A DNA stretch of 64,000 nt from an uncultured Bacteroidales bacterium (GCA_934691625.1 CAKUTA010000001.1:248001-312000), one strand, 5' to 3'. Counted from the first letter of the stretch, positions 37,479 to 46,890 are shown. Notes: a model not told the origin generated them from the sequence alone. Made by a program: numbers and translations.

Positions 37479-39593
37479 ATGAAACAAGTCAAGCTTCTGA
37501 TACTGATCGCAGCGTGTCTCGTGGGCGGCATCGCCTCCGCGGGGCCGGCATGGCGCGGGGTGATCACATTGTCTCAGCCTGACGGTGCAGTCTTGCAGGC
37601 TAGACTTTCAGGCGATGAGGCTGCACATGTCATGACAGACCTTGACGGAAGGGCTCTGATTCAGGACGGGGACGGCTTCTGGTGCTATGCCCTGTACAGT
37701 CCTGACGGTTCTGTACACAGCAGCGGCGAGATAGCCGGACGTCCTCGGAAAGCTCATATCATGAATGCGGGGGCCTATATCCCGTATGCGGCGCTGAATC
37801 TCAAGTCGGCTGAACATAGGCGGCAGATGCTTATGGCTCATAAGGTCATGGATGAGGATGCTGCACCTGTGAATAAGCGTAGCTGCATCATTATTCTGGC
37901 GCAGTTCAAGGATCTGAGGATGACATGCACCAGGGAGAATTTCAGCCGCCTTATCAACGGCGGAAATCAGAGTGCGAGAAAATACTTTGCAGACCAGTTT
38001 CTCGGAGAATGTGAATTCAGCTTTGAAATAGGCCCGCTTGTGACATTGAGCCGGACTCAGGCATATTATGGGCATAATGAGAACGGCAGTGATGCGAATG
38101 CTGCCGAGGCTGTGGCTGAGGCTTGTACTCTGGCAGCTGCGGAGGGCGTGGACTTCAGCAGGTTCGATGATGACGGTGACGGGACAGTGGACAATGTTTT
38201 CGTTTTCATGGCAGGCAAGGACGAGGCTGACGGAGGAGGGGACAATGCGATATGGTCGCATTCATGGTATCTGGAGAAGGCGGGTATCCCGTTGACGCTT
38301 GGCGGAAAGAAGATCGACAGATATGCGGTCTGCTCGGAGCTGGGGCGCGCCAGGGACGGAAGGTTCCGCATCGCAGGAATCGGAACCTTCTGCCATGAGT
38401 ACAGTCATGTCCTTGGGCTGGTCGATATGTATAATACAGAGGTCCGGGCTTCAGAAGACCGGACAGGATGCCTTTGGGGAACTACCTCCGTCATGGATCA
38501 CGGCAACCGTAACAATGCTGGGCGGACACCGCCGTATTACAATGCCATAGAGCGCGATATGCTCGGCATCGGCCAGCCGGCGGCATTGGTGCCTGGACAC
38601 TATGTGCTGGAGCCGATAAACGAGAACGGACGTTTCCTGCGCTATGATACTTCCAACGATGGGGAATACTATCTTGTGGAATGCCGTGCCATGACAGGGT
38701 GGGATATGTTCGCCGGAGGCAGGGGACTTGCGATATACCATATAGACAAGTCGGCTTCAGATGCAGGCTACTCGAAGGTTTATGACCGCAACGTGACTGC
38801 TGCGGAGCGCTGGAGCAGCAACGAGGTGAACTGCAACAGCGAGCATGAATGTGCCGACATGATGGAGGCCTCGCCTGATGCGACGGATGCCAGCCAGGTG
38901 TTCTTCCCGTATGGCAAGAACAATGAGTTCTCTCCGGCATCTGTCCCGTCGTTCACCCTATGGAATGGTTCATCCGCGCCTCTGGCGATAAAGGATATCA
39001 TGATAGCCGGCAATAATGTGGAATTCAATGTCGTCAATGTGACTTCGACACTCCCGTCCCAGGCTGTGGATGTGAAATGCCAGGTGTTTCAGGATGCTGC
39101 CATCCTGCAGTGGACGTCTGATGCACCGGACGTGCCGGCTTCAGCTAAAGTTACATGGGGCGAGACCGGCGGTGCCGGAAGCATTTCTGAAATAGCCTCT
39201 TACGGAAATGGGTGCTATTCCTTGCGCCTGGAGGGGCTGCGCCCGCTTACTTCATATAAGGTGTCGATATTGTATGAGTCTGACGGGGTGAAGGGCAAGG
39301 AGGTCAATGTGACTTTCGTGACGAAGCGCCTCTATGCTGATGGCTATCCTTTTATCTACCTCAATGATATTGAACGAAATGATGACTTGTCATTCAAAAG
39401 CGGCACCATGATACCGCTTATCGTGTTCAACCTGAGCAACGCCAAGGCTGTCGAGTGGCTGATGGACGGGCATCCGATAGCTCCAGGCGGCAGCGGATAC
39501 TTTCAGGTGGACAGGTCATGTGTCATCACAGCCCATGTCACCTATATGGACGGGGCTACGGATATTATAGAAAAAAAGATGATAGTGCGATGA
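37479..39593 (+). CDS. Secreted M6-family metalloprotease
   Basis: 704 residues from ATG 37479, chosen because it begins a clean signal peptide (MKQVKLLILIAACLVGGIASAG); the frame is open to 37434 but that would bury the signal. A pro-region of ~110 residues is followed by the catalytic domain with KYFADQFLGECEF, the DxDxDG-like calcium site FDDDGDGTVDNVFVFMAGKDE, and the zinc site HEYSHVLGLVD, all typical of immune-inhibitor-A-like (M6) proteases. A fibronectin-III-like region follows (~545-640) and a C-terminal domain, possibly for surface sorting. Overlaps the next gene by 4 bp (ATGA). Likely degrades extracellular proteins. Confidence 0.92.
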   Translation: MKQVKLLILIAACLVGGIASAGPAWRGVITLSQPDGAVLQARLSGDEAAHVMTDLDGRALIQDGDGFWCYALYSPDGSVHSSGEIAGRPRKAHIMNAGAYIPYAALNLKSAEHRRQMLMAHKVMDEDAAPVNKRSCIIILAQFKDLRMTCTRENFSRLINGGNQSARKYFADQFLGECEFSFEIGPLVTLSRTQAYYGHNENGSDANAAEAVAEACTLAAAEGVDFSRFDDDGDGTVDNVFVFMAGKDEADGGGDNAIWSHSWYLEKAGIPLTLGGKKIDRYAVCSELGRARDGRFRIAGIGTFCHEYSHVLGLVDMYNTEVRASEDRTGCLWGTTSVMDHGNRNNAGRTPPYYNAIERDMLGIGQPAALVPGHYVLEPINENGRFLRYDTSNDGEYYLVECRAMTGWDMFAGGRGLAIYHIDKSASDAGYSKVYDRNVTAAERWSSNEVNCNSEHECADMMEASPDATDASQVFFPYGKNNEFSPASVPSFTLWNGSSAPLAIKDIMIAGNNVEFNVVNVTSTLPSQAVDVKCQVFQDAAILQWTSDAPDVPASAKVTWGETGGAGSISEIASYGNGCYSLRLEGLRPLTSYKVSILYESDGVKGKEVNVTFVTKRLYADGYPFIYLNDIERNDDLSFKSGTMIPLIVFNLSNAKAVEWLMDGHPIAPGGSGYFQVDRSCVITAHVTYMDGATDIIEKKMIVR

Positions 39594-39997
39594 GACGGAT
39601 GTTGCTTTTGGCAGCTGTGCTGGCTGTCACTTCTGGATGTGTCAGAAAACATGAGCCTGACGCAGCTTTCATGGAATATGACGGCCTTGCGCTGGAAATT
39701 GACGGCTCCAGGAAGATGGAGTTGCCACCTGAACTGTGCCAGCTGGGCTTCAGCCGGGAGCACAGGCAGTTCCGTGTCCATAATGATACGATGTCTGAAT
39801 ATTATGTCCTGACATGCTCCGCACTGCCTGAAAGCATCGGGCAGAAGATACGCTGCTCGCTCAAGTATGCCTCATATAAGATGACGGTGTTCAAGAGCGG
39901 ACTGGAGTTCGAGGTCATAAAGACCGATGACAGCGGCACCGTATGGCTCTGGAACGCTCGCAAGCGTATCGGGATTACCGTGAAGATACTCCAGTAG
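39590..39997 (+). CDS. Small lipoprotein of unknown function, coupled to the M6 protease
   Basis: 135 residues with a lipoprotein signal (MRRMLLLAAVLAVTSGC, lipobox TSGC). The mature part has alternating short strands (GLALEIDGSRKMEL, YYVLTCSALPES, YKMTVFKSGLEFEVIK, TVWLWNARKRIGITVKI), suggesting a small beta-sandwich or barrel. No family recognised. Its ATG overlaps the protease stop, so translation is coupled. A protease inhibitor, tether or export partner is possible; nothing in the sequence decides. Confidence 0.8.
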   Translation: MRRMLLLAAVLAVTSGCVRKHEPDAAFMEYDGLALEIDGSRKMELPPELCQLGFSREHRQFRVHNDTMSEYYVLTCSALPESIGQKIRCSLKYASYKMTVFKSGLEFEVIKTDDSGTVWLWNARKRIGITVKILQ

Positions 39998-40011
39998 TTG
40001 ATGACTTTTGC

Positions 40012-40100
40012 GTGATTCGGTGATTATAAATGATTCAGCATTTTTCAAAATCGCACAAATGATGATTTTGAAAAATGCTAAATCTCTGATTTATAGTGCG
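40012..40100. repeat. Interspersed palindromic repeat, family 1, copy 5 (short form)
   Basis: Cleanest palindrome of the family: AGCATTTTTCAAAATC and GATTTTGAAAAATGCT (40037-40079), 16 bp, perfect, around an 11-nt loop. It is flanked by GTGATTATAAATGATT and CTCTGATTTAT, as in the other copies, but lacks the long distal arm. Lies between convergent stops and could act as a bidirectional terminator. Confidence 0.85.
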
Positions 40101-40118
40101 TTGGCGTTTTGCTGCCAG

Positions 40119-41723
40119 CTACCAGACGAACTCGAAGCGGATATCTACAGGCACCCCGCCGCGGTTCACATTGGCAATGTCTGCTGACAGAGCCTCCGGA
40201 ACGACTGCATGGTTAGTGTCGTACTCCTTGGCGAACATATAGTTGCCTGTGGCCTGGGTCGTGATGATGAGGTTTGCCCAGTCTGCCACCACCTGCGGCA
40301 CCTTGTCGAAATTCACATGATACAGGCCATCCTTGTTGCGCTCGAATGCACCGTTGTCCTTCAGGAAGTTATAGCACATCATATTTGCGCGTCCATGGGC
40401 ATCGGCAGCGCCGAACCGTACGGAGCGCACAAGGCTTGCGATGTAGGTGGTGATGGCAGCCTCCTTGGATATGAGAGGAATCTCGCCATTGTCGATGAGG
40501 TTGCATACCATGTAGAGTCCGAGGATGTCTGCTTTAGCCTCTTCCCATGTCGAGGCCTCGTTCCCGAGTGCCTGCTTGACATTGCCTAGTCCGTTTACAG
40601 TCTCCTTGACACCAAGTCCGTGAGCGACTTCATGGAAAGTGACATTCCAGAAGAACGCGTCTGCGCTCAGGTATCTCTGCTGCTCAGGCTCGAAAAGAAT
40701 CTGTCCGATAGGATACACGATCTTGTCGAACTTCGCCTTTATCACATTGCGCAGCTGAAGACGGCGTGTTCCTTTCTCGGCCTGCACCTGGTGGTCGTTG
40801 GGCAGATTTATGGCGATGGTCTTCCCACCGGCATTTGCATCTCCGGAATAGTAGATCGCGTCATATACGAACATGTCAGACTCTGTTCCCGGAACGAATG
40901 TCTTGTATTCTTCAGGGCATGGGAGCGACTTCTGGAGTTCTGGAAGCATCGCGATGTACTTGCTGAGTTCCTCGGTCTTTTTCATGTCCTTGAGCAGGAT
41001 GAAGCATTCGTAGGACGTCTTTATCCCATAGATGCCATCCTCATAGTTCTCTATAGGCCCTATCACGAGATCCATCTTGCTGTCCTTCATGTCCATCCAT
41101 GCGTAGTCGGATTCCTGGTATGAATCTGTGCGCAGGGCTTCTGCCCTCTTGAGAAGATAGTTCCTTACGCTCTCCTTGATGGTCATTGTCGCTGCACTCT
41201 CGAGGTATCCGCAGATCTTGTCTATGCTTTCGCTGTATGCATCATGATACCATACCACCTTCAGTTTGCCGTCCTCGCCCCTCCTGATCAATGTGTATGG
41301 GCTGAACTTCGCTGAATCTGCGAGTGCGTCGAACTCCTCTGCAGTCATGTCCTCAGGATAGAAACATGCTCCTGCTGGCTTGGCACCGTATCCTTCGATG
41401 AATGGGGCATTGTCATCCATGCGGTCCCAAGGACCGTAGTTGATTATTGCGAAATCCTTTTTAGGGCCGTCAGGCAACGCCAGGATGGCATTCTTGTCCC
41501 CGAAAGTCTGCTGCCAGTATATGTTGTCCACCTCATCGGCAGCCTGTCTGAAGAGATTCAGGACTTCCTTGCCATTGTCGGAAATTCCTTCCATGTACGG
41601 CGAGCCTATCTGGAATACGGCATAGGAGTCAATCTTCTTCTGCAGGGCAGATTTGGGTGCCTTGTCGCCGCAGGATGCCACGGCAGCGAGGCAGAGGCCT
41701 GCCAATATTGTTCTTCTTATCAT
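40119..41723 (-). CDS. M49-family (dipeptidyl-peptidase III-like) zinc peptidase lipoprotein
   Basis: 534 residues from ATG 41723; an in-frame TTG at 41738 is less likely. A lipoprotein signal, MIRRTILAGLCLAAVASCGDK, leads to a mature helical protein. Zinc motifs: FHEVAHGLG, the HExxH pair, and downstream EEAKADILGL, the third ligand as in the EEXRAD motif of M49. Classical DPP III has HEXXGH with an extra residue; here it is HEVAH, as seen in bacterial relatives. Probably an envelope-anchored peptidase releasing dipeptides or a related NUDIX-less homologue. Confidence 0.85.
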   Translation of the reverse strand: MIRRTILAGLCLAAVASCGDKAPKSALQKKIDSYAVFQIGSPYMEGISDNGKEVLNLFRQAADEVDNIYWQQTFGDKNAILALPDGPKKDFAIINYGPWDRMDDNAPFIEGYGAKPAGACFYPEDMTAEEFDALADSAKFSPYTLIRRGEDGKLKVVWYHDAYSESIDKICGYLESAATMTIKESVRNYLLKRAEALRTDSYQESDYAWMDMKDSKMDLVIGPIENYEDGIYGIKTSYECFILLKDMKKTEELSKYIAMLPELQKSLPCPEEYKTFVPGTESDMFVYDAIYYSGDANAGGKTIAINLPNDHQVQAEKGTRRLQLRNVIKAKFDKIVYPIGQILFEPEQQRYLSADAFFWNVTFHEVAHGLGVKETVNGLGNVKQALGNEASTWEEAKADILGLYMVCNLIDNGEIPLISKEAAITTYIASLVRSVRFGAADAHGRANMMCYNFLKDNGAFERNKDGLYHVNFDKVPQVVADWANLIITTQATGNYMFAKEYDTNHAVVPEALSADIANVNRGGVPVDIRFEFVW

Positions 41724-41751
41724 GTCGGTTGATTTCAAATTGAATAAACGT

Positions 41752-41787
41752 AAAACGGGGCTGCGGACTTTTCAGTTCGCTGCCCCG
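41752..41787 (-). terminator. Terminator of tpiA
   Basis: CGGGGCTGCGGACT pairs with AGTTCGCTGCCCCG around a short loop, with two mismatches. On the minus strand it is followed by TTTTA. A second hairpin, ATATTGC...GCAATAT at 41799-41823, stands between it and the tpiA stop. Confidence 0.85.
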
Positions 41788-41824
41788 CCTATGCTTTTAT
41801 ATTGCAGCCGCTGGCCGCAATATG

Positions 41825-42580
41825 CTAGAATGACAATGCTATCTGGATGAAGTCATCAGCCTTGAGAGCTGCACCGCCGATAAGGCCGCCGTCGATATCT
41901 GGGCATGCGAACAGTTCCTTTGCATTTGAAGGCTTGCAGCTTCCGCCGTAGAGGATGGTGGTGTTCTCTGCAACCTCCTCGCCGAACTTGCCTGCAAGAA
42001 CTTTACGGATGCATGCGTGGATTTCCTGTGCCTGCTCTGCGGAAGCGGTCTTGCCTGTTCCGATAGCCCATACAGGCTCATAGGCTACGATGATTCTGGA
42101 CATCTGCTCAGCTGTAAGGCCGAAGAGGACATTCTCGATCTGTGATGTAACCACTTCGAAATGCTTGCCTGCCTCTCTCTGTTCGAGATTCTCACCTACG
42201 CAGAAGATTACACCGAGTCCGTTTGCAAGAGCAAGATTGACCTTGGCTACGAGAGTCTCGTCTGTCTCGCCGTAGTACTGCCTTCTCTCGGAGTGGCCGA
42301 GGATTGTATATTCGCAGCCGGCAGAAGCGAGCATTGCAGCTGAAACCTCACCTGTGTAGGCGCCTTTCTCCTTGTCTGCGCAGTTCTCTGCTGAGAGCTC
42401 CACCTTTGAACCTTTGACTACCTCTGATACAGGTACGAGGTGTGTGAAAGGAGTTGCGATTATAAGACCTACAGACTCAGGAACCTGAGCTGACTTTTCA
42501 ACTACTGCTTTTGCAAGCTCTACACCTTCCGGAACGGTTGTGTTCATTTTCCAGTTACCGGCAACAATCTTTTTTCTCAT
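41825..42580 (-). CDS. tpiA: Triosephosphate isomerase
   Basis: Interconverts dihydroxyacetone phosphate and glyceraldehyde-3-phosphate. 251 residues: N-terminal GNWKMN (active-site Asn and Lys), the catalytic His in ILGHSERR, the catalytic Glu with loop 6 in [15 protein letters not shown], and the phosphate-binding YGGS and GGLIGGAAL. Its ~235-nt leader holds the family 2 element. Confidence 0.98.
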   Translation of the reverse strand: MRKKIVAGNWKMNTTVPEGVELAKAVVEKSAQVPESVGLIIATPFTHLVPVSEVVKGSKVELSAENCADKEKGAYTGEVSAAMLASAGCEYTILGHSERRQYYGETDETLVAKVNLALANGLGVIFCVGENLEQREAGKHFEVVTSQIENVLFGLTAEQMSRIIVAYEPVWAIGTGKTASAEQAQEIHACIRKVLAGKFGEEVAENTTILYGGSCKPSNAKELFACPDIDGGLIGGAALKADDFIQIALSF

Positions 42581-42610
42581 ATCTTATTGAATTAATAAAT
42601 AATCACACTC

Positions 42611-42774
42611 AGAATCTGTTTTGAAATGATTAAAAAGTTTTTTGAGGTAAAATTCCTTCATCTTCATCCCGAGTTTTCAAGTCGGATAGGCACCGCTATC
42701 TTCCCCGAAATACTCGGTCGAACCTGAAGTCTTTTCCGCCCAAACTTTCAGATAAAAATTTCAAAACAGCTTCT
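42611..42774 (-). repeat. Family 2 structured leader element, copy B (tpiA leader), with terminal inverted repeats
   Basis: 164 bp bounded by inverted repeats: CTGTTTTGAAAT (42616-42627) and ATTTCAAAACAG (42758-42769), extendable to ~33 imperfect positions. The interior 42651-42774 aligns with copy A. The central stem CCGAGTTTTC (42669-42678) with GAAATACTCGG (42707-42717, one bulge) occupies the same place as copy A's stem but with different bases. Conserved loop: GGGGAAGATAGCGG on the minus strand. Confidence 0.85.
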
Positions 42775-42815
42775 CGGTCAGCGTAAAGTTCCATAGAACC
42801 CCTCTGAACAATCTG

Positions 42816-42847
42816 CAAATTTAATAGATTTGTATTAAAATACCAAT
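42816..42847 (-). promoter_or_regulatory. tpiA promoter
   Basis: CAAATTTA at 42816-42823 reads TAAATTTG on the minus strand. CAAT at 42844-42847 gives an imperfect -33 at 20 bp. Transcription from here would carry the whole family 2 copy B as tpiA leader. Confidence 0.6.
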
Positions 42848-42868
42848 TTATATTTCGCCGGCCAGTCC

Positions 42869-42899
42869 TTGGCTATGGAGATAAAATTGCGTATATTTG
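42869..42899 (+). promoter_or_regulatory. tyrS promoter
   Basis: TTGG at 42869-42872, 19 bp, then TATATTTG at 42892-42899. Because the predicted transcript starts near 42906, the tyrS start must be ATG 42983 and not the in-frame upstream codon near 42869. It is divergent from the tpiA promoter, 22 bp away. Confidence 0.75.
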
Positions 42900-42982
42900 T
42901 GGATTACGGAGGCCGTGTGTGCGAGCGGCTCTCCTGGAACGGATGTGGAAATTTAAACCAACAGATAAACATAAACATAAAC

Positions 42983-44275
42983 ATGAAAAATTTTGTAGAG
43001 GAACTTAAGTGGAGAGGCATGATACAGGACATCATGCCGGGAACCGAGGAGAAACTTATGGAAGGCCCTACAGCAGCATACGTAGGAATCGACCCGACAG
43101 CAGACTCCCTTCATATAGGCCACATGGTCAGCATCATGATTCTCAAGCATTTCCAGGAGTGCGGCCATAAGCCTATCGCTCTTGTCGGAGGCGCTACGGG
43201 CATGATCGGTGACCCGTCAGGAAAATCGCAGGAGCGGAATCTTCTTGACGAGGCGACATTGAGCCATAACATCGCCTGCATCAAGAAGCAGCTCTCGAAA
43301 TTCCTTGATTTCGAGTCTGATGCACCGAACAGGGCAGAGCTTGTGAACAACTACGACTGGATGAAGGACTACGGATTCCTGAACTTCATCCGTGACGTCG
43401 GCAAGCATATCACCGTGAACTACATGATGGCGAAGGACTCTGTGAAGATGAGGCTTTCCAATGAATCACGTGAAGGAATGTCATTCACGGAGTTCAGCTA
43501 CCAGCTCCTTCAGGGGTATGACTTCCTGTGGCTCTACGAGCACAAGAACTGCCGTCTCGAGATGGGCGGAAGTGACCAGTGGGGCAATATCACCACCGGT
43601 ACTGAGCTTATCCGCAGAATGCTTGGCAAGACCGATGCCTATGCATTGACCTGCCCTCTTATCAGAAAGGCCGACGGAAGAAAATTCGGCAAGACCGAGA
43701 ACGGGAACATCTGGCTCGATCCGGAGAGAACGTCACCTTACGAGTTCTACCAGTTCTGGCTCAATGTCTCTGACGAGGATGCCGAGCGCTATATAAAGAT
43801 TTTCACCCTGCTCTCGAAGGAGGAGATCGAGGCTGCGATCAGTGAGCATCAGCAGGACCCTGGCCAGCGCAAGCTCCAGAAGCTTCTGGCTAAGGAAGTT
43901 ACAACAATGGTACATGGCGCCGGTGAGTATGAGAATGCGCTTTCAGCCTCGAGGATGCTGTTCGGCAACTCCACCTCCGAGGAGCTGAGAAGGCTTGACG
44001 AAAGGACTTTTCTTGCAGTGTTCTCAGGTGTCCCGACATTCGAGATACAGAAGTCGGACCTCCCTTGCAATATCATTGATCTTCTGGCGGTGAAGACACA
44101 GGTGTTCCCGTCCAAGGGCGAATGCCGAAAGATGATTCAGGGCGGCGGCGTAAGCATAAACAAGGACAAGGTGGCTGACGTCGAGTACGAGGTTAGCGAA
44201 AAGGATATCGTTGACGGCAAGTATATCCTTGCCCAGCGCGGGAAGAAGAACTATAATCTTATTAAGCTGGTCTAG
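42983..44275 (+). CDS. tyrS: Tyrosyl-tRNA synthetase
   Basis: 430 residues from ATG 42983 ([13 protein letters not shown]). Class I signature [10 protein letters not shown], the tyrosine-pocket [12 protein letters not shown] and GGSDQWGNI, and the KMSKS-equivalent KFGKT. A C-terminal S4 domain begins near [22 protein letters not shown]. Followed 2 bp later by rbfA. Confidence 0.97.
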   Translation: MKNFVEELKWRGMIQDIMPGTEEKLMEGPTAAYVGIDPTADSLHIGHMVSIMILKHFQECGHKPIALVGGATGMIGDPSGKSQERNLLDEATLSHNIACIKKQLSKFLDFESDAPNRAELVNNYDWMKDYGFLNFIRDVGKHITVNYMMAKDSVKMRLSNESREGMSFTEFSYQLLQGYDFLWLYEHKNCRLEMGGSDQWGNITTGTELIRRMLGKTDAYALTCPLIRKADGRKFGKTENGNIWLDPERTSPYEFYQFWLNVSDEDAERYIKIFTLLSKEEIEAAISEHQQDPGQRKLQKLLAKEVTTMVHGAGEYENALSASRMLFGNSTSEELRRLDERTFLAVFSGVPTFEIQKSDLPCNIIDLLAVKTQVFPSKGECRKMIQGGGVSINKDKVADVEYEVSEKDIVDGKYILAQRGKKNYNLIKLV

Positions 44276-44277
44276 CT

Positions 44278-44634
44278 ATGGACAATAACAATGCAGGTGC
44301 AAGCACCAGGCAGCTCAAGGTCGCGAAGGAGCTGCAGAAGGATCTGGCAGAGATAATCAGAAGCAAGGGCATGGCGATGTTCGGCGGTGCCATGGTTTCC
44401 GTCACCGAGGTCCGTATCAGTCCCGACCTGTCTGTGGCGAAGGTCTATGTCAGCATATTCCCGTCATCCAAGGCAGAGGCTGCAATGCAGATTATCAATG
44501 ATAATGCACGCGCCATCCGAGGCGAGCTAGGGCATATTGTCGCCAAGCAGCTGAGGATCGTGCCTGAGCTTGTGTTCTTCCTTGATTCGACACTCGACTA
44601 CGCCGAGCATATCGATGAACTGCTGAAGAAATAG
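44278..44634 (+). CDS. rbfA: 30S ribosome-binding factor A
   Basis: 118 residues with the KH-like fold of RbfA: RQLKVAKELQKDLAEII at the N-terminus, VSVTEVRISPDLSVAKVYVSIF in the middle, and LRIVPELVFFLDSTLDYAEHIDELL at the C-terminus. Late 16S maturation factor. Lies between tyrS (2 bp) and the permease gene (7 bp), in one operon. Confidence 0.95.
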   Translation: MDNNNAGASTRQLKVAKELQKDLAEIIRSKGMAMFGGAMVSVTEVRISPDLSVAKVYVSIFPSSKAEAAMQIINDNARAIRGELGHIVAKQLRIVPELVFFLDSTLDYAEHIDELLKK

Positions 44635-44641
44635 CTGTGCG

Positions 44642-45886
44642 ATGAACCTCGTCATCAGATTTGCAGTACGGTACCTTTTCGCGAAGAAGTCACACAATGT
44701 AATAAACATCATCTCCGCGATAAGTGCTGCGGGCATGGCGGCAGGGACAGCTGCACTGATAATGATAATGTCCGTCTATAATGGATTCGACAGTCTGGTC
44801 AAGGACTCGCTCGGGAACATTGAGCCGGACATTCTCGTATCTCCTGCTGAAGGAAAGGTGTTCTCCCCGGGCCAGGGGGCTTTCGACTGGGCTTATGACC
44901 AGAATGAGGTTCTTAACATGTGCAGCATCCTGGAGGAGAACGTGTTCGTCAGCTATGACGGGCACAGCGGAGTGGTTAAAGCTAGGGGAGTGGACAGCGT
45001 CTATGAGGAGGAGTCTCCGCTGCGTGAGCATATCAAGGACGGGAAATTCGCATTGCACAGGGGCGAGGTTCCGATGGCGGTGGTCGGCGCGAAGACTGCC
45101 TATACCATGGATATCAGCCCGCGTTTCGTCGCCCCGATAGAAATCTATTTCCCTGCACGCGACCGCAATATCTCGCTTGCGAACCCGGCTGCATCTATCG
45201 AGATGGTTAAGGTCTATCCTGCCGGAGTGTTCTCGGTCAATGCCGATGTCGATGCGGGGCTGATGATTGTGCCGATAGGGACAATGCGGGAGCTCCTTGA
45301 CTATGACGACGAGGTCTCGGCGATAGAGATACGCATTGCACCTGGAGCAGGGGAGAAGGGATTGAGAAAAATCATTGACGGTCTTCAGGAAAGGCTCGGA
45401 CCAGGATTCGTTGTCAGGGACCGTTTCGCCCAGAATCCTGCTCTCTACAAGATGATGAAGTATGAGAAGGCTGCAATCTTCCTTATACTGATATTCATAA
45501 TAATCATAATCTCGTTCAGCGTGTTCGGAAGCCTGTCGATGCTTATCATCGAGAAGAAGGGCGATATCGCGACACTCAGGAGCATGGGCGCTCCGGACCG
45601 CATGGTCAGGGGCATCTTCATAGCGGAGGGATGGCTCATTTCGCTGCTGGGCCTGGCCGTCGGCATTGCCGCAGGTGTCGGGTTCGCATTGCTGCAGCAG
45701 CGCTTCGGCTTTATAAAGATGCCAGGCGGCTTCGTCGCGAGGGCATATCCCGTGATCCTTGAATGGAAGGATATCCTGCTTACTGTCGTGTGTGTGCTGG
45801 CGGTCGGGCTGCTTATGGCTGTTCTTCCTGTGCTGAAGAATATAAGCGGTGAAGGCGCCGGGTCAAATGCTGTCGCCGATGAATAG
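44642..45886 (+). CDS. FtsX/LolC/LolE-type ABC transporter permease
   Basis: 414 residues. Helix 1 follows a short N-terminus (FAVRYLFAKKSHNVINIISAISAAGMAAGTAALIMIMSVYNGFD), a large periplasmic MacB-like domain spans ~50-265, and three helices lie at the C-terminus (~280-400). The arrangement matches LolC/LolE, which extract lipoproteins from the inner membrane. No ATPase gene is adjacent, so the LolD partner would be encoded elsewhere. It overlaps the next gene. Confidence 0.88.
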   Translation: MNLVIRFAVRYLFAKKSHNVINIISAISAAGMAAGTAALIMIMSVYNGFDSLVKDSLGNIEPDILVSPAEGKVFSPGQGAFDWAYDQNEVLNMCSILEENVFVSYDGHSGVVKARGVDSVYEEESPLREHIKDGKFALHRGEVPMAVVGAKTAYTMDISPRFVAPIEIYFPARDRNISLANPAASIEMVKVYPAGVFSVNADVDAGLMIVPIGTMRELLDYDDEVSAIEIRIAPGAGEKGLRKIIDGLQERLGPGFVVRDRFAQNPALYKMMKYEKAAIFLILIFIIIIISFSVFGSLSMLIIEKKGDIATLRSMGAPDRMVRGIFIAEGWLISLLGLAVGIAAGVGFALLQQRFGFIKMPGGFVARAYPVILEWKDILLTVVCVLAVGLLMAVLPVLKNISGEGAGSNAVADE

Positions 45887-46883
45887 ACGTCTTGCGATAA
45901 CATGGAGCTGTGCAGTGGCGGCATTGCTGCTTCTGGCCTTGGCTGACCTCATGGCCGGCCCTATGGATATCGGCATCCGTGAAATCCTGGGCGCCATATT
46001 TTTTCCGTCAGGCGGCAATGCCGAGGCTGTGGTGATGCAGCTGCGTCTGCCGAGGACTGCCACGGCAATAATCGCGGGGGCGGCTCTGGCTGTCTCCGGA
46101 GCACAGATGCAGGCGGTGTTCCGCAATCCTCTGGCGGATCCTCACATCATGGGTGTCAGTGCAGGCGCAGGTACGGGTGCTGCCGCCGTCATGCTGGCAG
46201 GTGGAATGCATGGTCTGGCAGCAGGGCTTGGAACAGCCGCCGGCGCGGCATTGGGCGCACTGTTTATATCATTGATTATCATGTATGTGTCATCCATGGT
46301 CCATAGTGCATCTGCCCTGCTGATTACCGGTGTGATGTTAGGCTTCGTGATGAGCGCATTTACCTCTGTGCTGGAATATCAGGCTGATGAGGCACGCCTT
46401 CGCATGTTCTGGAACTGGTCTGCGGGGAGCTTTACGGGCAACAGCTGGACGGAGCTTGCTATTATGGCTGCATGCCTCATGGGCGGCCTGCTGATGGCGC
46501 TTCCTTGCTGTAAGGGGATGAGCATCCTGCTTTTCGGCGATGATTATGCACTGGCTGCCGGGGCGGATGTCCGTAAAATAAGGGTGATATCAATGCTGAG
46601 CTGCTGCGTGATGACTGGCGCTGTGACGGCATTCTGTGGCCCTGTAGGATTTGTGGGCATCGTGGCTCCGCATATCGTGCGCATGTTCACCGGGATTTCT
46701 GAGATGAGGACGGTGCTTCCTTTGTCTATGCTGACAGGGGCTTCCATGGGGCTAGCCGGGGATATCCTTTCACAGCTGCTTCCTGCGCCTGTCCCTGTAG
46801 GCAGTGCCGTCGCCATTCTTGGTATCCCGCTAGTGTTCCTTATAATGGTATCTTCATCACGGCGGGACGTCTGGTCTTCCTGA
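45879..46883 (+). CDS. FecCD/BtuC-family metal-chelate ABC permease, orphan
   Basis: 334 residues from ATG 45879 (MNRRLAITW), overlapping the previous stop by 8 bp; ATG 45867 is an alternative. About ten helices. Signatures are LRLPRTATAIIAGAALAVSGAQMQAVFRNPLADPHIMGVSAGAG and GPVGFVGIVAPHIVR, typical of permeases for iron-siderophore, haem or cobalamin. No binding protein or ATPase lies nearby, so it must pair with subunits encoded elsewhere. Confidence 0.9.
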   Translation: MNRRLAITWSCAVAALLLLALADLMAGPMDIGIREILGAIFFPSGGNAEAVVMQLRLPRTATAIIAGAALAVSGAQMQAVFRNPLADPHIMGVSAGAGTGAAAVMLAGGMHGLAAGLGTAAGAALGALFISLIIMYVSSMVHSASALLITGVMLGFVMSAFTSVLEYQADEARLRMFWNWSAGSFTGNSWTELAIMAACLMGGLLMALPCCKGMSILLFGDDYALAAGADVRKIRVISMLSCCVMTGAVTAFCGPVGFVGIVAPHIVRMFTGISEMRTVLPLSMLTGASMGLAGDILSQLLPAPVPVGSAVAILGIPLVFLIMVSSSRRDVWSS

Positions 46884-46890
46884 AAATATC

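Noticed and set aside
42690..42735. tRNA-like T-arm (GGTTCGAC) in the family 2 element
   Set aside because: No acceptor, D or anticodon arms can be drawn around it; the resemblance is limited to a few bases.
42869..42982. Upstream in-frame extension of tyrS
   Set aside because: The region contains the tyrS promoter; the extra residues do not resemble TyrRS.
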